Assembly: GCA_014281115.1 (NCBI GenBank)
Contig: JACONQ010000015.1
Span: forward strand, 682,001-746,000
Direction of reading: 5' to 3'
DNA: 64,000 nucleotides
Origin: Laburnicola sp. R22_1
Lineage: Eukaryota > Ascomycota > Dothideomycetes > Pleosporales > Didymosphaeriaceae
The position numbers and the translations under genes are program-made. The notes beneath the pieces are model-generated. The model saw only the letters and a program-made list of their open reading frames with translations, made no database searches and was not told the origin of the DNA. Shown here in pieces: positions 1 to 11,498 of this stretch (positions are counted from its first letter, which is position 1; each line of letters begins with the position of its first letter).

Positions 1-1640
1 TGAACTTTTCCGTCTTCCAGCCCTGGTTGAGAATTTCACGGGCCTTGGGGTATCGGCGGATGGTGAGGAGCGTGACCTTGTCGATGGGATCGAGGGACTT
101 GAGGTTGTGGGAGGAAGCAAGCGCAGCGACAGCCATCATCCAATTGACATCTTGACCCTCGGCCACGTAGGGCTCGCGGATGCTGAGCTGGTTGGCAGTC
201 AACGTTCCGGTCTTGTCAGAGCATAGCACGTCGACACCAGCGAGAGACTCAATGGCGGTGAGCTTCTGCACAATGGCGCGTTCCTTTGCGAGATAAGCAG
301 CACCGACGGCCAATGTGGTGGTCGTGACGACGGGAAGACCGACGGGGACACCGATGATGAGGAGGATCAAAGCGTAGTGGAGGAGAGTGGTGGAGCTCTC
401 GGCGCCCCCACGTGGGGTGGCAATGCCAAGATGACGGAAGAAACCACCAATCCACGCAGCGAGGATGAAGAACATGACCAAGACGAGTAGAGCGGTACCG
501 ATCGAGTTCATGATGGCCTTGAAATGTCCTGCGATGAAGTGTCAGCCCAATCCAGGCACCCGCGTGCGAATAGACATACCTTGGTCCTTGGCTCCCTGGA
601 CAAGACTCGCAGTGCGGCCGACGAAGGAGTGGCGGGCAGTGGTCAGGGCAATGGCGTATGCTTTTCCGCGCTTGCAACCCGTGGTGTAGTAAGCGACTTC
701 GCCCATGTACTTGTCAACAGCGAGAGACTCTCCGGTAATGGCAGACTGGTCGGTAGCGACGAGCGAGTGACCTTGGGTGATGGGGCGCTCTTCGTCAAAC
801 TCCTCGTCATCCTTTTCATCGTCGGGATCTGAAGTGTCGTCGAACATGTCCTCCTCCTTCATCTGTAGGTACCTTTCGAAATCCTGGGGACAGTCGTAGT
901 TGCAGATGAGACGCACATCAGCCGGAACCGTGGCGCCTTCTTCGACAATAACAATGTCACCGGGCACGACTTCGCGGGCGAGGATGGTCTGCTCACCACC
1001 GTCGCGGATGACGGTGGTCTTCATGGCAATGTCACCGCGGAGACTGGCCACGACGTCGGCGGCCTGCTTTTCCTGGTACCAACCGACGAGGGCGTTGAGC
1101 AAAAGAATACCACAGATGACACCGAAATCGATCCAGTCGCCCAGACCGGCGGCCAGCAGAGCGGCGATTTCCATAACATAGAGAATTGGGCCTTGGAAGT
1201 AGCTGAGGAATTGCTTGAGCAGGTTAGTCTTCTCCGTGGCCAGCTCATTGAAGCCGAAGCGCTTGCGCCTCAGATCGGCCTCGTGCGTGGTGAGACCTTG
1301 GCGGATGTCGGTGTTGAGCATCTGCCATTGGAAGTTAGCATGGGGGTCAATGGCTGCGATGGGCTCGCAGAGCTTCTCGTACCTCGTCCGGGACGGTGCC
1401 GGCGTCGGCGCCGGCGGGAGCATTGCTGGTCGAGGCCCAGAATTTCCACCACGGGCTCTTCTTGGGGGCGGCGTCCTCGTGGTGGCCGGGCGAGCTGCGC
1501 GGGTCGCGGTAGAACTGGATGTACTTTTGCAGCGCATCGTACTCATCCATGCCCTCGAAGGCGGTCAGCGACACGATGGACTTGGAGCGCGTCGCGACCG
1601 AGGCATTGCGCTCGACGTCGTCGCTGTGACCGCGAGCCAT
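1..1640 (-). CDS. PMA1: Plasma-membrane H+-transporting P-type ATPase (PMA1 type), 5' part, cut by window edge
   Basis: P3A ATPase that pumps protons out across the plasma membrane. Exons read on the minus strand are 1640-1383 (86 codons), 1323-580 and 528 to the edge. The introns are 1324-1382 (GTACGA, GCTAAC branch, CAG) and 529-579 (GTATGT, CAG). The N-terminus carries WWKFW. The first membrane hairpin (GPILYVMEIAALLAAGLGDW) and the TGES actuator motif (QSAITGESLAVDK) follow. The phosphorylation motif CSDKTGTLTANQ lies near 215-245. An acidic insert (DDTSDPDDEKDDEEFDEER) precedes TGES and is absent from yeast Pma1. From memory, a similar insert occurs in a filamentous-fungal class of H+-ATPase such as that of Leptosphaeria. 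The nucleotide-binding and C-terminal domains lie beyond base 1. Start chosen at MARGHSDD, the first ATG of the open exon. Family call is very secure; the paralogue class is inferred. Confidence 0.95.
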
Positions 1641-2279
1641 GCTGGTGAAAGAATGCGGGGGTGCGGTGGGCGCAGGCAGTTATCTCATTCAAATCGCGAA
1701 GCCAGCAACGTCACCAGCAGCGTCGACAGCAGTGGACGGGTGAGGGAGGGTGGAGGGAGCTCGAGGGCTGGCGACAAAGGGAAGCGGCGCGAGGAAAGCT
1801 TCGGCGCTTGCTGGGGGGAAGGTCCGCTTTATGATGGATGCTGGGCTTTGACGTCGACGGCTCGTAACGTCGTACTGTCAACGGTCGTGCGCGACTATTT
1901 CTCCAGGCCGCTGCTATCAGTGGGGGGCGGCCGGCCTATCCGCCCGTTAGAGCCGCGCGATTTTCGCAGCCTGAGGGCGCCCAAGCAGGCAAGTCGTGAT
2001 GTCGCTCGGGCGATGCAAGCTACGCAGCTACGCCGGGCGGAGCTATTGGCGCCTTGTTTCTTCTTCGCACCCGTGCATGCGCCAGGGTCCGTGGGCACCT
2101 TAGGTGCGCTGCTAAGACGGCTCTGTACGGGCGATGTGGGCATGCCCAGGTTGCTGCCCGCGGGCCCGGTCAGCACGCTGCAGCAGCTCTCTGGCTCGCT
2201 GTTCACGCTGTTGCGCGCTTTTCGCGCTTTTCACGCTTTTCACGGCCCTCGCCAGGCGCGCGAGACAGTGATGGGGTAT
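1641..2279. other. 5' flank of the H+-ATPase gene
   Basis: Normal-GC DNA upstream of the ATPase start, presumably promoter and 5' UTR. Overlapping ORFs on both strands show no recognisable domain and look like chance reading frames. Pyrimidine/purine-rich runs occur near 2215-2245 (repeated ttttcacgc-like units). No convincing gene seen. Confidence 0.5.
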
Positions 2280-2745
2280 AAACGTTTACAACGATTTCTA
2301 ACAAAATTTACTTAATAAATTTAGCTATAATATAAAATCTACTATATAGCGTTAAATTAACTACGTAGAAGTAAAATAATAAAGGGTTTTATTTTAAATA
2401 CTATATAGCGTTAAATTAACTACCTAGGAGTAGAATAATAAAGGCTTTTATCTTAACTAATCTAATAAAAAAAGTAGAGCCTTTTACTTAGTAAATAAAA
2501 AGAGCGTATTAAATATTTATATATTGTGTGTGTTGTTAATTAACTACCTAGGGGTAGAATAACAAAGGCTTTTATCTTAAATAATATAATAATAAAAGTA
2601 GAGCCTCCTACTTAGTAAATAAAAAGAGCGTATTAAATATTTATAATAATATTTTAAATCTTAATAAAATAAAGTTATATTTATAACAAACACGTAAATA
2701 TGTATATAAACAACCTCCTATCACTAGTGCAAGGGAGCCACTAGC
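2280..2745. repeat. AT-rich block with tandem ~126-bp repeat units
   Basis: A sudden drop in GC with many TpA steps. Units beginning at a 'ttaattaactacctagg'-like core and ending in 'aaaaagagcgtattaaatattt' occur at about 2409-2519 and 2535-2645. A truncated, more diverged copy lies at 2350-2400. Related units occur as an inverted pair at about 48338-48629. No ORF. Interpreted as RIP-degraded repeat DNA; the repeat identity is seen directly, the RIP origin is inferred. Confidence 0.75.
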
Positions 2746-3790
2746 GCGGCGGCGGATTACGTCAAGCATGACGTTGGGATTTCCGACCGCTCCGACAAGG
2801 ATGCCCTCGGCCGGCGATGTGTCAACAGCGGCCAGCCACGCCCTAAGCTTTGATTGCCGACGACAAGCTTCGGCCGGACTTGGCACCCTGCCCGGCCTCC
2901 TTTTGCTCCTTTCAACGTTGCCCACCCACCCACGCAAATCTCAATCTCGCCCACGCGACTCCAATTTCGCAGCGCTCCACCCGCAACGCAACGTCGAACG
3001 CGAACCACGCGCTGCAGCGCTGCAAACGCGCCGCGGCCCATGCGGCCCTACCTAAAAGAGCTGTCATGAGGAGTTTGAGCACGGGCCATCTGACCTGGAT
3101 AGCTTTCCCCGCACGTGCCCGCGCCATCGGCGGACAAACATGCCGAGCTGCAGCCGTCTGATGAGTAAGCCAACGGCCCTCGACGCTCATTCGCCCGTCC
3201 CCTCATCCTTGTCCGCTTGCGTGCAGCTTCTGCTAGCCGCAACCTCTCCTCGCTCGCATTGATTCACATTCCCAGTGTTTTTCCTTCACGATTCACTATT
3301 GCATGCGCTCCTGAGAACGCTGGCCGTGCTGTCACGGTGTCAGCGTCTTCAGCCGCGGGCAAGGTGGACCTGCGAGGCTGGGGCAGCCCCAACCGAGATG
3401 AGATAAGACACGACACGTGACGTCGAAATATTGCCTCTCCACGCTCCCGTCAGGATCACCCCAAATGGAGCCTTCCGTTTTGCGGGAATAACCACACAGA
3501 AAACTCGTCGCCGTTACCGCTCCTGGCCTCCTGGCTCCTGGCCTCCACCCAGGCCCGTCCAGGAGCGCCTGTCTCGCCTCCGAGTCCCGGTCACACACAC
3601 ATCGAGCAGGCCTTGGAGACCGTTGCAACTTGTTGGCTCGGTCGGGTGTGCGGTGCGACGTGGCACCGTGTCTGGTCCCCTCGCATTCGTTCACGTTTCG
3701 TTGAAAGAGCGATGCACGGCTCCCCGGCCTGCGGTGTGCGGGTGGCGGCTCTGGCCCTGTGCGCGATTCGCCCGAGGCTGTGGCTATAAC
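2746..3790. other. Gene-poor normal-GC island between two AT-rich blocks
   Basis: Base composition returns abruptly to gene-like values, and several overlapping ORFs of 60-120 codons occur on both strands. None shows a domain, a signal peptide or a convincing splice structure. It could be a captured single-copy segment or the remains of an old gene. No function assigned. Confidence 0.5.
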
Positions 3791-4660
3791 TACTAACTTA
3801 TAACTTGCGTTAACTATACATTATTATTAGCTAAATAGTTTTTATAACTATATCTTTTTTTAAACTTACTTATTTTAAAATATTTATTTTACTAGCTACT
3901 TTTTTATTTTATATATTTCTAAATAATATTAGTATAAGTATTTAGTTTTTAAAAGTAAAAAGTAAAAACTATTTATAAGTATTTTACTATTTTTATATAA
4001 ATAAAACTATATTCTATAGCTATACTATAGTAAAAGAAAATCTAGCTATAATCTTTTTTTCTATATACTAGCTCTATAAGAAGATAGATACTATATAAAT
4101 ACATATAAAAGCAAATAGTTTATAAGGGCTTATTTGTCTAACACCTTATAATCCTGGCTACCCACAATAGTGACTTAGTCACTTTGGCGTGAACTAGGGG
4201 AGGGGGAGAAGGCGTTACTAAGTCGATCTTAAGATCTAATAATTTTCTTTTAATTATATAATCTGACTATAAAGTACCTATAGGTCTCGATTAAGGCTAG
4301 TATTTTACTATATAATTTAATTTTATTTATTTTAATTAAAACTAATTTATTTATAGTATAATATTTACTTAGTATATATAGTATAAAAAAATAACTATAT
4401 TAGTATTTAAGCTTTAACGATTTTATTTTTAAAACTAAGTTATACATATTAATATTACTATTACTAGTTTTTTTAAATTAAATTTATTAAAATAAAAGTA
4501 GTATTTACTAAAGTATTTAGAAATTTTACTAAAAAGAATAAGCACTTTAATAATATAATTAGTAATTTTAATTATTATATTATAGTTAACTATATTATAT
4601 TTACTAAGTAGAAGCTACTTAAAAGCTATTATAATTAGTACTTAATTAACTATTTTGCTA
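3791..4660. repeat. AT-rich, TpA-rich block (RIP-like)
   Basis: About 870 bases of very AT-rich DNA with no ORF and sharp boundaries on both sides. A short less-degraded stretch at about 4135-4225 (gtgacttagtcact palindrome, then a g-rich run) may be a remnant of the original element. Consistent with an inactivated transposon, but no coding motif survives to classify it. Confidence 0.7.
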
Positions 4661-5949
4661 AGGGCTTTTAGCCTTAGTTACACACATGCCGGTCCTTGTT
4701 GGAAGGAGCCCGCCCTCGTTCAAATTGCGTGCGACACGCCGAAACGACGCTGGCCCGCACACTTCTCTGTTGCCCTGGTGACGGCTGACTATACACCGAT
4801 GACTGCACGCTGCTTCAAAGTTCAAACCCCGGTGTTTGCTGCTGATAGCTAACAAACGCGAAGCACCCGGCCGCCCCGCTGCAGAAGCTTTCATCCTCAG
4901 GCCGAGCGAGCGAGCAAGCTGCCGCCGACCAACGCCGATCACTGTGATGTCAACGAAGCCGCACCACCGATGAAACTGCCCGACGCCGCTTTCTAGAAAT
5001 TTTTTCTTCCCTCGCCCCAACTCCGATGCCAACGAACATGCATCCACACTGCAGCGCTTGCCTGCTCACCGACACACTTGGCGGCCTACTGGTGATGAAA
5101 AAAAGCCTCATTCAAGCAAGGCTTGCGATGGCAGGTCCGGATCAGAGAATTAAAAGCCTCATCTCATCTCATCAATTAATTCTGCACGGCGAGACGTAAC
5201 GTCCAAGACAAGCCAGGCCGGCCTTTTTGACGCCCGTCTGGAAATACCGGATAGTCTACGCACACACGCTGCCGCCAGGCTACGGGCTTATGTATAACGA
5301 GTATAACGAGTTCCCCTATGCGACGCTTTATTTTTCTTGGGTTGTCGTCGATTGCTGAGCATTTCACTGGTGGATTGTTGGTCTCGCGCAATTCGTCGTT
5401 TCTGCCGGACAGTACGTGCGGTGGATGGCGCGTTGGCGCATATAATATACACATGTGATTGTCTTTTGTTTTCTACGCCGAACCGGTTGTAGAAGATTTA
5501 GACGATGGCGTGGGGTCGTTACCTGCGCGATTTGCGGTGGTGCAGGGTGATCGGGCGCGGGTGGGCGGGTGGCTGCGGTGCGAGTGCGAGATTGGTGAGG
5601 GTAGCCTGCCTATCTTGCGTTAGGCGCGTTTGGGGGTAGTGTGTTTTCTGCATACGAGTTTAGGATACTAATGAGAAGTTGTGTCTACTCTTGGACGGCT
5701 TCTCTAAGCTTCGCCTTACTCCTCGAGCATGTTAGTCTGGTGAGTTGCACGTGCTCTGGGATGGGTTCCCTATGCCCCGTGGCGGAGGCCAGATCTTGGG
5801 AGCTAAACTCTACTTGTTGGCTTCAAGGAAAGGGGCTATCAAGGAAAGGTTGACAGCACTAGCGAGAGCTAAGAGACATCAGGTATAACACTTTGCTATT
5901 CGTTGATATCCTAGATGCGGTTGAGTGTGTGACTTGAAAAGAAGTCATA
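4661..5949. other. Intergenic, no supported gene
   Basis: Normal-GC sequence with only short overlapping ORFs of 60-130 codons and no recognised motifs. It lies between the AT-rich block and the small minus-strand ORF at 5950. I see no supported feature. Confidence 0.5.
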
Positions 5950-6306
5950 CTAGTTATTCTCGTCGAAAGAGCACATAGCATCTTTCAAAACATCCTTGGG
6001 CTCCACTTTCTTGTTGGGATCTACAGCAATCTTTGCCACGATCCTATGGCTATCTTTTTGCGCACTCTCTTGAACACCCTTGTCCTCGGCGTTTTTGTTG
6101 GCTTGAAAGATTATCTCTTCCCGTCCATCCGGGAGTGTAGCACCCTTGTCGGCGCGAAGATTGGCTTTCCTGTCCTTCTGCTCCGTCTGCGATGGATAGA
6201 GGCGCGCGCCTTTTGGTGTACCTTTGAGCTTCCGCAAGATCTTGTCGAGCGGCAAGTCTAGGATGTAAGTCTTGAAGAGCCGCCTGGAGATTGACGAGGG
6301 CGACAT
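5950..6306 (-). CDS. Hypothetical 118-aa charged protein
   Basis: Single open frame of 118 codons starting MSPSSISRRLF, with a short hydrophobic patch (TYILDLPLDKIL) followed by a Lys/Asp/Glu-rich tail. It has no signal peptide, membrane segment or recognised domain. The codon pattern is plausible for a gene, but a 163-codon ORF overlaps it in another frame. An upstream exon cannot be excluded. Not recognised; it could be a fragment or a chance ORF. Confidence 0.4.
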   Translation of the reverse strand: MSPSSISRRLFKTYILDLPLDKILRKLKGTPKGARLYPSQTEQKDRKANLRADKGATLPDGREEIIFQANKNAEDKGVQESAQKDSHRIVAKIAVDPNKKVEPKDVLKDAMCSFDENN

Positions 6307-7028
6307 GATGATGTTTCGACTGTGGCTGGTTAGTAAGGCATTGGGCAGGAAAAGGGGGTGTGCACACTTGCGTCGAGGAAGCTGAAAGGAATAAGAGAAT
6401 ACCTTTTGTTTGTGGTGAGGCTGTATCTGACGAGGCTACTGGCAGTTCTTGGAGAAAGTTGAGCTTGATACCCACTGGATGGAGCAAGCCAGCCACTCTT
6501 TTATACATGGAAGCACAACAGCTACCTAGGTAATCTTGCAAGGTACTTACGGTCAGGACCTTCGTGAGCTTCTCAGCAGGGTATGCTCAGCCCATACCGG
6601 TCAACAACTGCTGCACGGCGAACTGTACTATTCCCCTTAAGCGCTGCATCAATTGTATGATCTCCACTCGTTTGGTCAAATGTTCTCGTTTGGCGCCGCG
6701 GTGCCACCTCCCTACTGCGGCGTAGTGCTTCTTACTGAAGCTAGAACTAGGCAGCAGTTTTCTACAAGCGCGGGCATCTATTGAGGGTAAATTATTCGCT
6801 GAATAGATGCTCATCCCAAGCGCTGCTTGAAATTGTCCGGATGTTTGTAATGGTTGTGATTTCTAAAAAAAATAAGCTAATGGAGCATGCCCATGAACAT
6901 CATTGGACGATAAATAAAAACGCCAAGGCGCTAAACATCTACGCGTGTGAAGAAGCTCTGACCTTCTGCCTTCGAACAATTCTACGCTTTTCTTCATCAT
7001 CACTTAAACTGGGCCTTGTTCTTCTACC
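6307..7028. other. Intergenic between small ORF and APH-like gene
   Basis: No supported gene. Short ORFs on both strands lack motifs. Probably the upstream region of the APH-like gene that starts at 7029. Confidence 0.45.
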
Positions 7029-8795
7029 ATGTTAAATTGGATATTAAAGGTAAAGACACCTCGTCCCTTCAGCTACGCCTTCCACAGTAGTCCGATGAGT
7101 ACGCAACATACGAAGCACCCGGACTCTCTGTTCTCTTACACCAACGGTCGATGGCTCTGGAATGAGAAAAAACAGCTTGAGGATCGATACCGACGCTTCA
7201 ATGTGCCCAATCTCCAGGAAGCAGCTTGTCGCGCAACAGGTGCGACCCGTTGTGTTTCACTAGAAAAAATCGGCGAAGGCAACTGCAACAAGGCCTACCG
7301 CCTTGAGATGGAAGATGGCCAAACAGTTGTCGCCAAGGTCCCTCATCCTAATGCGGGTCCCTCTCTTCTCACGACTGCGTCTGAGGTCGCTACCATGGAA
7401 TTCGCCCGCTCTATTTTAGAGTTACCCGTTCCGAAGATACTTGATTGGAGTGCGACAGATAAAAATCCAGTCGAGGCTGAATATATCATAATGGAGGAGG
7501 CAAGAGGTACTCAATTGCACGGGGTCTGGGACAAGCTTTCGTTACGAGCAAAATGCGATGTCATTGATCAAATCGTCGATATCGAGCGCAAGTTACTCTC
7601 TGTGACTTTTGATAAGTACGTCTATTCTCTTCCCTGTCACAACTCCCATAGTGGAATCTCCTAGTTGCATGACTGACACGTGTCAACAGACTTGGTTCAC
7701 TCTATTTTGTCGACAGCAATATCCCAGGCTGCGAACCTGCTATTGCTACGGCTGATTCGGAAGAACTTCGTGACCGCATCCGAGCACGATTTCTCATCGG
7801 TCCAACCGTTCGGCCTGAGTTCTGGGAAAAGGAACGCAGTCGCATGTCTAAGTACCAAGGTCCATGTACGTTCTCTCGCGCTTTCATCGACAGTGTTCAA
7901 GCTCATTGACTCGCGTAGGGAATTCGGCGACTGAGTATCTTACCTCAATCGCTGATCGCGAGATTGAATGGATAGGGACATATGGTTCCTCCCACACGAC
8001 TACGATGGATAACCCGTATCAGTATCAGTACGCAAGCCCTGACCAGTATTCCCCAGCGGCACACATATCCGCGCTCGAGAAATTCAAGGCAGCAATTCCA
8101 CACATTGTCCCCCAAGTTGCAGGATTGGTCGCCCCAAGATTCTGGCACCCAGACTTCCACGCTGGCAACATCTACATTGATGATCAGAACCAAGTATCCA
8201 GTATCATTGATTGGCAAGGTGCTTGGACTACGCCGGTATTCCTCGGTGCTACGCCGCCTTTACTTCTAGATTACAACGTCGAAATACTGATGAAGCTCCC
8301 GGATAACTTCAAAACCCTCGACGAAGAGGAGAAGCAGAAGCTGAGATATCAGGTTTCACAGTCCATACTTATCCACGCGTATGAAACAGCGACTGCGGAG
8401 GAGAATCCAGTCATGCACCAGATGATGCATCATCCGCATGGACAGACCATTAAGCATCTTGAGGCTTTTGCTGGGACTAGCTGGGACAACAGTCTTTTTC
8501 CTTTAAAGCAGTGCTTGATCAACGTCGAGAGGTATGTCTAACATTCAAGTCGAGTCAACACAGCTAATCGCGTTATAGGGAGTGGGAATACTTCGATACT
8601 AATGTCCCATGTCCGTATCACTTCTCAGACGAAGAAATAGAAAGGCACAACGAGGGAGCCGATACGTTCAACGACAGCCGGGAGTTCTGGAAGAGGCTCA
8701 ATGGCGTGCTTACTGATGAGGGATATACTTCGAATGAGACTTACGAAGAGGCGGCGGAGATAGTAAAAGAGATGCAACGGATACGGGGTAAATAA
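7029..8795 (+). CDS. Aminoglycoside-phosphotransferase-fold protein (AIM9-like family), four exons
   Basis: Protein-kinase-like (APH/choline kinase fold) phosphotransferase of a family expanded in fungi; the substrate is unknown. Exons 7029-7615, 7690-7865, 7919-8531 and 8579-8795 give 530 aa. Introns of 74, 53 and 47 bp have GTACGT, GTACGT and GTATGT donors and restore frame exactly. Visible motifs are the N-lobe KIGEGNCNKAYRLE glycine loop, the VVAKVP lysine and the YIIMEEARG hinge. DKLGSLYFVDS spans the first splice. The catalytic loop HPDFHAGNIYID (about residue 331) and metal-binding IIDWQGA follow. HPDFHAGN replaces the bacterial HGDLHxGN. An in-frame ATG at residue 23 (MSTQHTKHPD) could be the real start. 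AIM9-like members are reported as mitochondrial, but targeting here is not certain. Confidence 0.88.
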
Positions 8796-10079
8796 GTCGA
8801 GATTTCTGCGATGCTATACTGGGGCGCTTGGCGACAACCGCACACAACGAGATAATGCGCACATGTCTAATATATCTCCCCCCACTTCCTGTCATTCACC
8901 CCCCTCACCCTACATACCACCCCCAAACAAAGAATCCCCCACCCTATCCCCCTCGCCCTGCATACCACCCCCCAACAAAGAATCTCCCGCCCTATCCTCC
9001 ACCTACCCTCTCCTCTCCTACACCGCGCCAAATTAGCCCCTCCACATCCGCACCACAACCGCATCATCGCATTCATCTCAGCACAGCACCTCCCCACTAC
9101 CTCTCTCTCCCTCCTCACGAACAACACCACCCTTTCCATACTCCTCTGCACCCCCATTCTACTACGCCACATCCTTCACCTATACCCCCCCTCCGCCCTC
9201 TCCCCTCTTCCAACACACCACCCAACCTCGAGCACCGCGGCGGCCGCTTCGGCTCTCCAGCCCTGCAAGTAGCGTGTTTCCGGCGGCAGCAGATGCTGCT
9301 TGAGGCGGGGACGGATTCTTTTTCGAGGGATGGGTCGGGGTTTCGGCGCTTTTTGGGGCGGAGCAGAATGCGTGGGGGGATGGTTAGAAGGGGTGCGGGT
9401 GCATGGGGGGTTTGCGGCGACGGAGGTGGCTAGATGGACGTAGAGGGTGGTGCTTGGGGGGATGCGGGGGGTGGAATGGCGGGTGGGTAAGGTGTTGGCG
9501 TTGGCGTTGAGGTCGGCTAGGAGGTTTTGCTGCTCGATAGATGGGTAGTATGGGAGGGAAGACGTGGCTGGTTGGTACTGTAGGGTCTGTGGATGTGGAC
9601 GAGGTTGAATCTACGTCAGAAGAGGGTCTAGCTAGCTAGCTAGCTGCTAGAAGGGGGGTAGAGTCGAGAAGTATTTCCTTAACGTAGCAGTTGGGTGTTT
9701 GGTAAATACTGTTGTCTCTGTATCTATTTTGTGTCCGCGTTGGCGAGTTAGCTGGGCGAGTTGGGGCTGGAGGGGAGTGGAGTTCGCTCATGTGCCGTTG
9801 GCGATTGATTGGTCATGATGCAGGTTAACGAGACGGCGAATTTTCAATATGATGATATTATTATTCACATGTATGAAGTCGTAATACGCTCTACTGCACA
9901 ACGGAGCTTTCGCCTCAACGTGCCCTTCCAGCCTGCACTCAAACATCCAACAGTCATGTTGACCCAATTGCTCGTCCATATCGCCTGCACAGTTCCTTGT
10001 CCTCCTCAAAGCACTCCTGCACATCACACCGCCGCCTTCTCCCATTTCGCCCTCATGGTTTCACCATCCCATCCAGGCC
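8796..10079. other. Intergenic, C-rich then G-rich low-complexity DNA
   Basis: The plus strand is extremely C-rich at about 8875-9230 and then G-rich at about 9290-9500. A 201-codon plus-strand ORF (8828-9433) encodes a Pro/His/Thr-rich sequence and is probably a by-product of composition. A 48-bp tandem duplication sits at 8906-9001. A (gcta)n run lies at about 9626-9650. No supported gene. Confidence 0.5.
8906..9001 (+). repeat. Two-copy 48-bp tandem repeat
   Basis: Units 8906-8953 and 8954-9001 share ccct[a/g]cataccaccccc followed by aacaaagaatc and a ccctatcc tail, with a handful of substitutions. 48 bp is a multiple of three, so the overlapping plus-strand ORF gains a 16-residue repeat. 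Whether that ORF is expressed is doubtful. Confidence 0.75.
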
Positions 10080-10316
10080 TTAGTTACCCAACCACGGAAA
10101 CTCGTCGCAAGCCGCAAACCTGTTGTTTCCTAGACAGCATTTCTGGTACTTGCTGAACTGAGCTTGGGTCGTGACGTCGCACTCTTGGTATGTGCCTCCG
10201 AGGTAAGGAGCGCCCGCTGACGAGCAGCAAGCCTGTCCGAAGTCGGGGCACTGGCACTTTGCGGAAGCAAGGCCGGTGGCGGCCGCGAGGGTAGCGAGGA
10301 AGGCGATGACGCGCAT
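10080..10316 (-). CDS. Small secreted cysteine-rich protein (78 aa), candidate effector
   Basis: Uninterrupted 78-codon ORF. The N-terminus MRVIAFLATLAAATGLASA is a textbook signal peptide with a likely cut after ASA, leaving about 59 mature residues. The mature part has eight cysteines (CQC, a CC pair, a lone C, a second CC pair and a final C), which suits four disulfides. No known domain recognised; the spacing does not obviously match hydrophobins. Size, secretion signal and cysteine density fit candidate effectors or antimicrobial-like proteins of plant-associated fungi, but that role is inferred. A TATAAA box lies about 135 bp upstream of the ATG. Confidence 0.8.
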   Translation of the reverse strand: MRVIAFLATLAAATGLASAKCQCPDFGQACCSSAGAPYLGGTYQECDVTTQAQFSKYQKCCLGNNRFAACDEFPWLGN

Positions 10317-11498
10317 GGTGATGGTGGGAGTATTTGGGGTTTGTGGAAAGTTTGCTGGGTCGTTTGGGTCGGGGCGAAGGCGTGGGTTTGAGTTGAGTGT
10401 GAGGAGATGTTGAGCCTGGCCTGGGTGAGATGTGGAGTGGCTTCGCTGCCTTTATAGCTTGATCGTAAGTTAGACGTGGGTAGTCTGACCACTGTCTCTC
10501 GTGGCTTTTACTCAAACAGGCAACCTGTAGAGGTGCATACGAGAAGGATCGGGCCGGAGTCGCCGCCCCTGCAGAACATAGTCCGATTAATCCGGGGATG
10601 GGCGATGCTGTGAAGAATCCTTCTAAACGACCAGTACATACATAGTCAAGCTTTGGAGGAAGAATTTTCGTTGGGTACACGGATGTCCGTGTCATATATA
10701 GGAACTTACAATCTTGTACCAGCATCATTGTCCGAAGTGGTAAATCAAGATTTCGAACAAACTCTCTAGGATGCGTAGTATCGTTGGGCTTTAGTGCTGG
10801 TCAGCTCGTATCCGGAGAATATTTTATTACTTAAGCGGAAGGCGGACTTTGTCGCGGAAGGCGACTATAGTAACTAGAATGAGGGGCATTTTACGACGGA
10901 TGGTCAGGCGCGATTCAAACGTAAGCCTTGGTGGCGAGATGATGGGTGCCTGATGGATTTGGCGCTCAGGCTCTAAACAATCGTTTCGCTTGCGACGCTG
11001 TTTTTGTCAGCTTACGTTCTTACAGCCTGGTGACCCTTGACTTTAGCGTCAGGTGTGAGATGTAGTTTTCCTGTCTCGTTTGCGATCTCGTTGATGGTCA
11101 TGTAAGCGTACAAGGATGCCGGAGCCACGTCGGAGCTGCTTTCCGCTGAACTGGCAAGTGGACAGTCCAGACGGTAGCGTTTCACAGTCGGTGCAAATGC
11201 GCAATGGTGAAGAAAGGATGAAAAGGATGAAGATGGAACGGAGGCGTGTGGTGTAGTTAGAGACGCACCGAGAGGACGCCATCGCGTTGGAAGCTGCGAT
11301 GCAAGGCACGGTTCCTTGGCATGGCCAATCAGGATTTGTCAGCGCCTGTCCTCCCATTCGTCACCGCGCCGCTCTCACATCCTCACTCACAGCCACAGGG
11401 CCATACTCGTACTCTCCCAGGGCTTCCAAGCTTTGCGATACGCAGAGGAACTCCCACGTATGCCTACGTGAGGTCCGCAGAGAGCGTCCGAGCTAACC
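10317..11498. other. Divergent intergenic region
   Basis: Lies between the minus-strand secreted protein and the plus-strand vacuolar protease, so it should hold promoters for both. ORFs here (for example 10084-10728 and 11049-11357, minus) lack motifs and overlap the real gene or each other. No other gene seen. Confidence 0.5.
10451..10456 (-). promoter_or_regulatory. TATA-like box upstream of the cysteine-rich secreted protein
   Basis: TATAAA read on the minus strand, about 135 bases upstream of the ATG at 10316, in a plausible promoter position. Sequence match only. Confidence 0.35.

Noticed and set aside
8828..9433. 201-codon plus-strand ORF rich in Pro, His, Thr
   Set aside because: It follows the C-rich composition and tandem repeat; no domain and no splice or codon support. 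More likely a composition by-product than a gene.
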